Below are positions 23,101 through 35,100 of a stretch of 40,592 nucleotides of DNA, piece by piece (position 1 is the stretch's first letter; each line of letters opens with the position of its first letter). The notes beneath the pieces were generated by a model. The model saw nothing but the letters and a program-made list of their open reading frames with translations. It was not told where the DNA came from and ran no database searches. The stretch comes from Ministeria vibrans ATCC 50519 (lineage: Eukaryota; Opisthokonta; Filasterea). The stretch spans positions 5,049 to 45,640 of the forward strand of contig CALSCP010002524.1 of assembly GCA_943704425.1 (NCBI GenBank), written 5' to 3'. The position numbers and the translations under genes were made by a program.

Positions 23101-26100
23101 TACGGCAGGGTCCGTTGGCGGTGGCATAATCACCACGTCGGCGCCTGCCTCAATGTCCAGGATCTTAAGGTGTCCATAGAACTGGAATCCAAAAGGAATA
23201 AACTGTCCGCTCGGCGTTGTGTGGCCCGACGGGTTCGTCGTGAAGCTCAGGCGCGGGTTGCCTTGATCTTCGCCGGCCGAAGGACGTGGAAAGCCCGATG
23301 TGAGCAGGTCCTTGGGCACAAAATCGGCAATGTCATCAAACACATCGGCGGGAAGGAGCGTGCTGAAAATCTCTTCCATTGTCATGCCAAAGAGCGCGCC
23401 ATAGAAGTAATTTTCGAGTGGATTGTTCGTATCCACCTGAACTTGGAGGCTACCGCCAATGCAGCCGAGCTTTTCAACCAGCTGCATGGTATCCCCGACC
23501 TTCTCGGCGCACCCGACGCGTCCATAGCGTACCTCCGCACCAAGACCAAACGCCGAGACGGCTGCGGGACCCGACGAGGGCGCAACGGAGAGGGACAGTC
23601 GCGCGTTACCAAAGTAGAAGTTGGGGAGAAAGAATGCGTCAGGCCAAATGCCAATCATGGCAGCCTCAATTGTGAGCTGTCCTGTCGCCGTGATCGAAAT
23701 GGTCGTCGTGAAGAGCAGCTTGTTGCCGGGACGGCACGTCGGTCCAGGTGGAACGTCCTTGCCTAGGATACGTCCCATGTCGACCGCGAGCGCTGCGTGG
23801 AAGCCAAACTCCACTTTGGGCACAGATAACACGGCAAAGAACCCAATTTCATCGAGACTGATCAAAGGACATTTGTCGGCGTCGCGAATCAACACGACAC
23901 CTCCCAAGGACGCGCCAAACTCCATTGACGGCAACTCTCCCTCGAGGGGATTACCAGGGTCGATGCTTGCGTACAGGAGGATGTAAATGTCGCCAAGGTT
24001 CTCGTTGATAAACTGGCACACTTCGTCACAGTCAGGGCTCGACAGTGGCGGCAGCGAGATGCTGAGAAACAGAGAGAAGCCTTGGGGGATGCGCGACGCG
24101 TGTGCATACGTCTTGAATGGGGGTCGCAGGTCGGGTGATGCCCGCAGGTCCTTGGCCTCCGCCGAGTAGGTAAACGCAACACGCACATCAACGCCCTTGG
24201 GCACAAACATGGCAAAAATCTTGCTAATCTCTTCGCCTGGAATCGCCGATGTCACCAAGTTGATCAGCTTGCCAATTTGCTTGAGGCTCACCTCGAGCGT
24301 GACCGCCATTGACTTGAACAGCTCGAGTGCACTGGAGCCCAGGCCGCGGCGACGGTTTGTCTTCGTTGTTGCAGGTGGTGTCGCTGGCACAGAGACGCTG
24401 TTTTTAGGGTTGCGTTGGGACATGGTGAGGGCCAGGGGACAGGTGAATCCAAGGAATTCAATGGTCACCGATATCTTCAGAAATGCCTTTGACTTGCCCA
24501 TTGGCGGATAAAACTTGATTGAGGGTGAGATGAACGTGATTGAACCAAGGATACGAAACAGACTATTGGCAACGTCATCTTCTGCCCAGCGGCCCTTTGC
24601 GTGTCCGCGGAAGGGGTCGAGACAATAATTGGGCAATATACCTGCCGTGCCGACACTGACACTCTTCAAAGGCACGCACCAGCCATTGTCGAGCTTTTCA
24701 AGGCTCGTACATTCACGGCACAGTCCGTCGCGCGTCAGAAACTGGCCGATTGGACAGAATTCGCACTGGTCACCGTTGGAAGCGGAGCCGGGTGGACATC
24801 TGATGCAGTTGAATATTGGGTCGGTACGCACATCAAAGCGTCGACAGTGACCCTTTTCAACACAAGAACACTTGCCAGCAATCTCGTCGTCAGTCAAAAT
24901 ATTAGGATCAGTCATAGGGGACGAAGGGGTCGACGGCGTGACAACCGCTGAATTTGGCACGCACGCCGTCTTGTCTGCGTTCGGTTTTTCGCCTGTTGGG
25001 CACGCCTTGCAGAAGCGACCCGAAAGCACCGAGCCTTTGGGACAAAGCTCAGCTGCATCCTTGAAGCATTTAGCAGGGAACTTCGTGTTCCCCAACCCCA
25101 ACCCCTGCGGCATCGACCGTGGACAGTCAAGCAACTGCTTGGTGTCAGCCTTACAGTAATAGTGTTTGGGGAGAACGTCAGTGGATTCGCATGTGCAGCC
25201 CACACCAGTGGCGTGCACTTTACTTGTCGGGGAAACCGTGGTACACGTAAAGTCGAAACAGCCATCGCGGTACGAGTTCAGCGCCTTGTCCTTGCATGAA
25301 ATGCATTCTCGTGCCGTGGGCGACAAGAAGGAGCTCTTGTCACACCGCGACGAAGTAAAGCAACGGTCGCCATTGAAAGAAATGACAGATGGTTTCTTGC
25401 ACTCGACACATGCAGTCCGCTCGAGATTCACTGCTTTCCCTTCCTCGCAGGGAGAACACGCCTTGTTGCCTTGCGTGAGGACCGCACCGGGCACACACAC
25501 TTCGCAAATGTGCCCACTCGGCGCGCATCGCGCACATTGAGGAATATTGCACTTGCTTGGCGGGTCGATGCACGCGCGCTTATCTTTCGACGGGACGAGA
25601 CCGGATCCACATACTGTGCATGCGGTTCCCGCGTCGTCCACGGCTTCGTTCGTGCCCGTGCACTGAACACACGCTTCGGCGCTGAAGTCACGGTAGGCGC
25701 CATTCTGACACCGGTCACAACCAGTGTGGTCGGCGAGAGGGAAAAGCGGGCTCGGACACGCCACGCACTTGTCTCCCGTCGCACTCACAACCAGGTCACC
25801 CAAGCACTGCACGCATTCACCATCGACAAGAGCTTCATCAGCCCGGCTACACGACTGACGCACACAGCGTCCGCCATCTGACGAGGCAATTAGATTTGCG
25901 GGGCACGTCTGACAACTCTTGCCGTCAACACTGACGACCGTGTTGCCAACGCACTCCGAGCACTTGCCATTGGCGAGCGCATAGCCATAATGGCAACGAG
26001 TGCACTCCACGGGGGTCTTTTGTGTATCCACCTCGACACATCCAGGGAGGTTTGAATTGGCAGCTACGTCTGATACGCAGCTGTACTTCACCAAGGTCGT

Positions 26101-29100
26101 CTGAGAGGGGCATGCCACGCAGCCAGTGCCCTGCGAATTCACTGCTTGGCCTGATGGGCAATCCTTGCACTCGCCCTGGTCAAAATAATACCCAATACCA
26201 CATCGCATGCAAATACTCCCGTCGGCGGCTCGCTTGAACGGTGCAGAACACGTCTCGCAGGCATTTCCTTGCCAATCAACAGCCTGCGTGCTGGAGCAAG
26301 CCTCGCACTGGGTCCCGGCCGAGTTGAGGAACTCGGGGCGCACGCACGTTTCGCAGCCACGCCCGTGGCGGTCGCGGACCGCTGGAGGCGTACACGAAAT
26401 ACACGACAGTCCGTCTGCGGCGGGAGTCTTGGGTGCGGGGCACTCGATACAGCCATTCTGAGCCGGGTCCAGGTAGAACCCATCCTTGCATAAGTATTTG
26501 GACGTGAGCTCCTCTTGCTCCTTCTTCACCTGCTTGGGATGCTCAAAAGTACAAGTGCAACCCACAAGTCCGCCACACCGCGCATCACGATCAGCAAACT
26601 CATCGCGGTGTGAAACCGCCGCAATAAACTGTCGAATGCTGAGAGAGGGTAATTCAACATAGGCCAACCAACGCATTTCACCCTGCACAGCAAACTTGGA
26701 CCTCGCGGGGTCAGGGATGCAAGCACTGCCGTCCTGCGCCATCAATTCCCCGTCGGGACACACCTCATCAGCGGCAGCGGAACACGCATTGGCATTTGAA
26801 AGCATGCGCATCGTCCCAGGTGGACTGCACGCAACGCAAACATTGTCTGCAACCATCTCGTTTGGCTTGCACACTGTGCCGGCCGACTCGCACGTCACGG
26901 TGCCCGCGTCGCGCACCTTGGCAACCAGCTGTGCATTACACGCAAACTCACACGTATTAGCTGTGGAAGAGCGCTTCTGGCCCACGGGACAGGGCATGCA
27001 CACACCGTTCTGCACTATCTTATTGGCATCACACACCTGACAGACAAAGCCAGACTTGTACTCGCCTTTGCTCTCGTCACAGGATTCACAGCCTGTACCG
27101 CTCTTGTTGGGGACCTTTGTGCTCGCGCATGCGACACACTGACCATTTGATTCATATTTGTTACCGATGCACTTCACACAGCGCGTTCCGCCCACGACGT
27201 TTTTATCGACTGGGCAGATCTTGCACGTTTTTCCGTCGTCATCTGTGTACTGCGACTTGGGACAAAAAGAGCAGGAGGTCAGACCTTCGGACAGGGCGGC
27301 CTTGCCTGGCGCACAGGGAATACAGTCCGTCAGACCAACTGCCGACGCGTACGTGCCCTTCTTGCACTTTTTGCAGCCCACGGCACCTGATAAATCGTTG
27401 TACTGGCCCGCGGGACAGTTGATACAGCCGTTCCCAAGTGAATACTTTCCAGTCGGGCAATCGGTACATGATGCTGCGCGATGCTGACGATACTTTCCAT
27501 CCGGACACTTCTCGCACTTGCCAGACTCCACGTTGCTTGCTACCTGGTTCTCTGGACACTCTATGCAAGATTTTCCACCCGGCGGTACAATTGAATGACT
27601 CCCACAGGAACTGCAGCGCACCGTACCACTCACCGACTCGTCGGGCATGGGCTTGTCGATCGGACAGGCTCGACATGCTGTGCCGTCGAGAGTGGAGTAT
27701 TCGCCAGCGGTGCACGTTCGACATTGGCTGGCGCCGTCTGCGTCGGCGTACGTTCCAAATTCACAAGGAACACACGCAGACTCGCTTGTGGAGGCAGTTG
27801 CCGCAACGGCCTTGCCGGCAGAACAACGCTTGCACTGACTCGCTCCTTTTTCGTCTTGGTACTCACCAAATGCACACTGAGAACAAGAGACGCGCCCTAC
27901 CGTGTTTGCAAACATGCCGGAGTTGCAAGGCTGGCACTCGGTAACGCCTCCCATATTAGAGAAACGGCCAAGATCACACGTTTCACACGCACTGGCGCCC
28001 TCCTTCGCACCATACTGCCCCTTGGGACACGCGACGCAACTCGATGGGGATGTCGCTCCCACTTGTGTTGAAAACTTACCCTTGGCACACTCACTCACGC
28101 ACTCGGTGGCGCCCACAGTGTCGCTGTAGCGACCTGCCTGACACGGCGTGCAACTCTTGGCGCCACTGGATCCATCGTTAAACCTTCCAGCCACGCATGG
28201 TTTGCAGCTGCTTGCGCCGCTAAGAGAATATTTACCATTTGCGCACTTGACACACTGCGCCTGGGCTGTACCGCCTGTTGTATCCAGGTAGGTACCTGCG
28301 TTGCAGGCACTGCACGTAGCGGTACCTGTCGAAGCGGCAAAGCGGCCCACAGCGCACATTTTGCAGGAGCTTGAGCCGGCAATGGGCGCGTACGTGCCAG
28401 GTGAGCATGCAACGCATGCGACATGGTCGGCAGTGCTTGTCTGTCCGATAGGGCAACTCTGGCACGTTCCTTCATTTTCATCAGGATTAAACTTGCCGTC
28501 GGCACACGGGACACATGACGCGCCACTCGGCTGCTCGCCCTTATTGCATCCTGTCTTGGTGGCACGTCGACTTCGCGCCTTTTCCCATTGTGCAATCGCC
28601 TCATCTTCAAGTGTGTTGTCGTCAACGTCGTAGAGAGCGGTGCCGTCGCTCACCCCCTCTGTTGACGCCTTCTCAACTCCCACCTCGAGCTCTTCATAGG
28701 CACCAGTGTCCATTCGGCGGCGCATCTGTCCTGTAAGCATTCGATGTCGCTGCTCTTCGTCGTCGAGGAGCTGGTGCGAAAGAAGACGCGCTGATTCGGG
28801 AGTACCGTCGAAGCAGGTGATAAATGGGTTTTTGGAGTCACACACAGTCTGCTGCATGACCAAGAATGTGTCTCTGTCCACCGAGGTAACATAATCACGC
28901 GTGAAGCGCACTTCGTGGCCGTACAGTGGATGAAATGCCGCTGCGTCGTCTCGACGACGGTGACCCATACTTCCCTTTTTCGCCTGCAGCGTTTGCCACT
29001 CGCACTGGTCCATGCCGGCCGCATTAGAAACAAACTCTCGACCAACTCCGAGCGTGAATTGCAAGCCAACAAATTGAAAGCCGATTGAAACTTGGAGCGT

Positions 29101-32100
29101 AAAGTGAAAGGGCGTTGCGGCAGCCACCTCGTACTTCATCGTGGGTCGCTGTGACAGAGTGCACAAGTCGCGCCCTGGCGCAGCGGAATTAAGAATGTTG
29201 TTCCAGCCAACCGCAATTGTACATCCAGTGTATCCATGATATGCAACGGCAAGGACTCCATCAGGATCATCATAAAAGAGGTCGTTTCGCGTGGCAAATG
29301 TAAACTTCAAGTCAAACGTGAGGGTACTAGGTTTGAAAAATGTCGTGACAAAATTCCGCACCGCCACTTTGGCCGTCGGCGGACCGGGAGTGGCTGGATC
29401 GCGACGGGAAAGACTGCCACGAGGCGTTGCATCAAGCAGCGGTGAGTTGTCGGAACGAATGGACAGCGCAAGCGCTCTGTGTTCTACATGATCACACAGC
29501 TCGCCGGTCCACAAGTGCGAGGAGCACCCACACTCAAAGCCAGTCGGCGAGCTTTCCGAATATCGACACTGACCTCCGTTGGCGCACGGCGACGAACGGC
29601 ATGTGTCGGCCTCTGCATCACAAGTTGAGCCAGTGAAGGCGGCCGGACATGTACAAAGAGGACCGGACTCGACCGAGTCACAGGTGCCGCCATGGGCGCA
29701 GGGTGACGAAAGACAGTAGTCGTGGGACGAGGCGCATGTTGAGCCGTAAAAGCCAGGTGCACACTCACATTCGTATGCACCTTCATCCGAGTCGTGCAAA
29801 TGACACGTGCCATTGTTGCGGCACGGATTGACACGGCCACATAGTTGAGCGTGCTCAAGCGCAAGCTTTGCGCGCTCGTCAATCAACCACTCCATGAAGA
29901 ATTGGCCGCGCAGAGACGCCAGGCGTGGTTCCATATCGTGAACATCGTCGTTGCTCCGCATTTGGTAGTACTCGTGTTCCAGTCGATAAATGTCTTCGGT
30001 AAGGCGCCGACGACGACCAACACTGAACGATTGGCCTCCGCCAATCGGCAGGAGTGTTGTGCGCCCATTGTTGATGTTGAAGGACAACGACTTGAAGCCC
30101 ATGGTGATGAGGGGAATAGGCACAAAGTTCTCAACGCCGTCAATTGCATTGTTCGTCGCGTACTGGATGAGCGATGCGACCGACCAGGGGCACTTATTCA
30201 TTGCTGATGCCTTTCGCGCGATAGTGAACTTTCCCAACAAACTCACATACCAGGTGAGTCCCGCACAGACAGACGCATCAGCTGGAGTGGTGCCGGCGAA
30301 GCTCAAATCCAAAACATTGTTGATATGGAAATACTGGACTGGCTGTGAGGGTGCTATCAGAGACATAGATTTCTCCAGGTCCGGATTGGACACGTCGACA
30401 CCCATGGCCGCCCAGTCAATAGAGTTCTTAGCGTACGCGCCACGTCGACGGCCACCAGTCGTGGTTGCGGCGTCGGCAGTGTAGACAAAAGCAAAAGCGG
30501 ACGGGCCCGGCTCGATGCCGGCGAGAAATTTGTCCAGGGATGGGAAGATGGGAAGGTCGGGGAAAGGCATGAAAGTGAGCAGGGGAAATCCAAGCAGATC
30601 GACGGCAAACTTGATCAAGGCCTTTCCCGTCAGCTTGGACTGAGCAAAAATCACCACGGCATTCGGAACGGTTGTGGTCACTGCTGAAAACGATATGTCA
30701 TTTGGATCGATTCCCTTGTACGTAGTTTCCAGCAGGTCGTTAAGGAACGCAACCAGTTGACTTCGTGCGGCGGGCGCTTCGACAACCTGATCGACACCAT
30801 CGAGTGCAGCGACACCCTTGCCAAGAACCATGTACAGCTGAGGATCAATGACACCTTGGCAGCGATCGTAGGCATCGGTGTCGCGCACAGCCTCGCTACA
30901 CTTTTGAGTGTTGAGACATGGACCACTACCACAGGCACGCGTTTCACCGTCGACTGTGTTGCACACGGCACTGTTGCTACCAGCAAGCAAAGTACGTTGG
31001 CGATCCTGAGTGCCACCACCGCAAGAAGCGGTACAGGCGCTCCACGAACCCCACTGCTGCCAAGAGCACGATAGTTGAGCGCACGTCATGGTATTGCACG
31101 CCTGGGATTCCTGTCGCAAGGCAGTCATCGAGCATAGCGCACCTCCAAACGCTGCCGAGGGAAACTCGGTACGATAGCGACTCTGGATTCCGCCGTCGCA
31201 CACTTCGGAGCAGGTCGACCAGGCGGACCAGGTCGAGAGCTTACAGTCGACAGGGCAGGGTGTGCCCACGCACGCTTTCGTCTCGCTGTTGACACCCGCA
31301 CAGGGTGCTCCTCCGGGTTGAGCTGCGGTCGCCACGGAGCGAGTGCGAGTTGCGATACCACCCTGCCCGCATGCTGCGCTACATTGCCAATCGCTCCACT
31401 GCGACCAGGCACAGTCACCCGATCCCGGACAGGGAGGTCCGTTGCACAAGCGTGATTCAGATACACTGCCCGAGCATGGACGGCCGCCATGTTGAGCTGC
31501 TGTTGCATGACCGCGTGAACGGGTTTGCGTGCCGCCCGTGGCTGTACACACCTGTGTTGTGCACGCCGAAAAAGCCGACCAAGAGCCCCAGACGCAGTCA
31601 ATAGGGCAAGGCATGCGATTACACGGTGCACTCTCGTGCGTTGGACCCACGCAGGGTTTCCCACCATACATATGTGCAGATTGTGGTCCACGCGTTCGCT
31701 CCATCGTACCCAACAAACCGCAGGAGGCGGTACACGGGCTCCAGGGCGTCCAGTCCGAGAGAACACAGTCGACAGGACACGCGATGGTATTGCACGGACG
31801 TGTTTCGCTGGATGCGCCCGAGCAGGGTTGGTTCGAATGGCGACCGTAAACGAGCACATGACGATGACGCATGTGCACGCCACCGCCGCATTCTACGGTG
31901 CACGCAGTGGACCAGCTAGACCAATCACTCCAGAGACATTTGCTCGGCGTACACGAGTGGGTGTTGCATGCTTGCGCTTCCGTTGTAGGAGATCCCAATG
32001 GACACGGAGTCGTTGAGGTGGTGAGAAACTGGCGCGTTCGCAGTGACGTGCCCGTTCCACATGACTTGGAGCACGCACTCCAGGCGCTCCAGGTAGTGAG

Positions 32101-35100
32101 CTGACAGTCGGGAGCAGAGCATAAGGGGGCCGAGAAGCAAGGTTCCATTTGAGTGGGTATCAAGCACGAAATAAGGTCCGTCTCGGGCGAGAGAGGGGCT
32201 CGCGGAACGGGCCAGCGGCGTTTTTTTGAATGATTATCACACAACTGACACGCAGTCGTGTCCCAGGCGGACCAGGTGCACGCGGACCAGGGACATACAA
32301 GTTGGTCTTTAAGATGCACCTCATATTGTAAGATGGGGCGGAGAAAGTGCCATTGGGCGCGCTGGTTATAGATGTCGACAGAAGGCGGGTCGTGAGCAGT
32401 TGCGGCGAGTCGCACAATGAGCGGAGTGCTAATGGAGTAGAACAATGGCGAAGAGCACGCCATGCGTCCACGTGTGTACTTCATACGACACGCAATGGTT
32501 CTACCCTGAAGCACCTCCACCGTTGGTGGTTCGGTGTCCCAAGATGACTGGCCGTGAAGCACGAGTGTTACGGTGGTTTCTCCGCCAGAAGGCAGTTCTG
32601 TGCCGTGAAAGGCGAACGCGATGAACGCGCTCTGTGTCGGAGAAAGACGCACCGTTGGCACAGGACCACTTTGCAATGCTCCAGTAATTCTCCCGATCGC
32701 TGTCACACACGGTGTTGTACAGGCGGCACCAGCGTATCCGGCTGGACACCCACAAGTTGTTCCGGTGTGTGTGATGGGGCATTCACACGAGAATGAGGCA
32801 ACCCCGTCGTGACACGTTCCCCCATTGACACATGGCGACGAGGCACACTCGTCAATGTTGACCTGACACATTGTGCCAGTAAAGCCCGCGTCGCACTCAC
32901 ACGGTCCGACCTCCGGAGATTCAACGTTAAGAACCAAGCACATACCGTTTGCATAGAGGCAGCGTCCGAGCCCGTCGGGTGTGCGTTCACACGTGGCATC
33001 TTGTGTTCGACAGGGCGAGGGGACACAGGGATTGGGAATTTCGCAAACAGGCCCGTAGTGACTTGGGGGGCATCGGCACGTGAACGAATTGATACCATCG
33101 GTACAGGTGGCACCAGACATGCAGGGCGAGGATGCACATTCGTCAATGTTGATATCGCATGTGATGCCCGTGTAACCATCGTAACAGGCGCAATGAAAGC
33201 CATTTACTCGGTCGTGACACAGTCCACTCAAGGTGTTGCAAGGGCTCGAGGCGCAATCGTCGATGTCGATGGAGCAGTGAGCGCCAGTGTAGCCTGGGTG
33301 GCACGCACACGAGAGTTCGGCTCCATCACTGGCACTCACTTTGCAGGTGCCTTTGGGAAAGTTACATAGAGCCTCGTTGGTGCCGTCAACGCAGTCAACA
33401 CCGTTAAAACACGGATTGGGCTCGCAGTCGTTGACACGGCTGCAGTCGGCACCTGAGAAGCCAAATGCACAGAAGCAGAAGACCGAGTTGATGCCGTCAA
33501 CGCAAGTGCCATTGCCAGAACAAGAAGATGGGCTACAGTCGTTGATGTTCACCTCGCAGTGCGAGCCTGTAAAACCCGTCTCACAAACGCACGTGTATGA
33601 ATTGAGGCCATCGAGACAGGTACCACCGTTGTTGCAGGGTTTGTCGGCGCAGTCGTCAACATTGACACTGCAACTTGCGCCGCTATAGCCATGATCGCAG
33701 GTAAAGCGATCGACAACGACACGTACGTTGTCAATGCCCCAAAAGAGATCCTGACGGCCATTGACGACGCCCCAGCGCACGATAATGTGAGATGGAGCGA
33801 ATGCTAGGTAGTCAGTGGAGACGGAGAAGCTCAAAGGCAACTGAAGTTTGCTTGACGAGAGCGTAAGGGCGCGTGTAAAGGTAATGCCGCCGTCAAATGA
33901 CGTGTCGACGATACCATTCTGATAGGGGTCGGTCGTGTGGAAATGCGAGTCAAATGAGACGTGGACTAGAGCCGTGTAAGGGGGAAGCGCAATTTTTTCG
34001 GTGCGCAAGTAGGCGTTAAAGCTAACACTGCCTGTGAATGGGTTTTGCGAGAAGGCGTCGCGCAGAAGGTTCGGGTCAGCCACGGCAACAACATTGTTAC
34101 TGGCGGCACTACTGGATGAGATGAGGTCGTCGTGGTGCATACTGGGCTTCTTTGAGTGCCACCAGTCGAGCGTCATAAAAGTCCAGCCGGAAAATTCCTT
34201 GCCGCCAAGTGATGAGTCGAGCTGGGGATCATACGTGTGCTTGTTGCTGAACCCTAGTGGCGAAGTAGACGTCCAAACATTGTTGGAAGAGGTGGAAGCG
34301 GACAGGGGTGGCTGCAGCATGCTCGCGAGCGAATCGAAGTCTTGCTCGAACACGAGCGTCGAGTAGCGCGTTCCGTGAGCAACATCGCACACTTTGGTGG
34401 GAAGCGGGTCGAAGGAATCACAGGCGTCGGAGGACTGAGCTGGAGTCGCGCATGGGATGAACGCACACGTGTCCTTGGCAGTGGTACAGTCGGTGCCGGT
34501 GCGCCCGGACGGACATCGACACTGATGCCCGTACGAGTTGCTCTGACACGGCTCGTCCGATGCGCCACAAGCCGAGTGGCACTGGTCAATGCACTTCTCG
34601 GCGTCCGCTTTACCTTGGGTGTAGCGCCCCGCGGGACAGACGGTGCACACGCCGTTCTATGGAAGACAACAAGAGAGTCAACGACCGACGGTCTTTAACT
34701 CTTCTCGTTTTTCTTTGCTGTACCTGTGGAATTTTGTCGAGACCACATCCATCGCAGCCGGTGGACTTCATTGCTTTGCCTGGCGGACACGAGGAGCACG
34801 CCGATAACGACGTGGAACCACTGGGCGAGTACTTGTCAATTGGACAAGAAAGGCACATATGAGCGCCACTGGACGGGCTGTATTTCGCTGAAGGACAAGG
34901 GCTACACTCGGTCGCGCCTGAACTACTCGCATAATGACCGGGCAAACAACTGCAGCGGAAGCGAAGAAAAGAGTAAAGGGGCAAAAGGGCGTAAATTGGA
35001 ATAGTTATGAAATATCAATAATAATAATAATAATAATTATTATTATTATTATTATTATTTTTTGGGTATTGATCAGGGGGGGAAAAGCATGTGTTCAGCA

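Noticed and set aside
22741-23766. 341-residue plus-strand open frame
   Set aside because: Antisense to a giant-gene region that is in frame over 16 kb; basic, low complexity, no domain.
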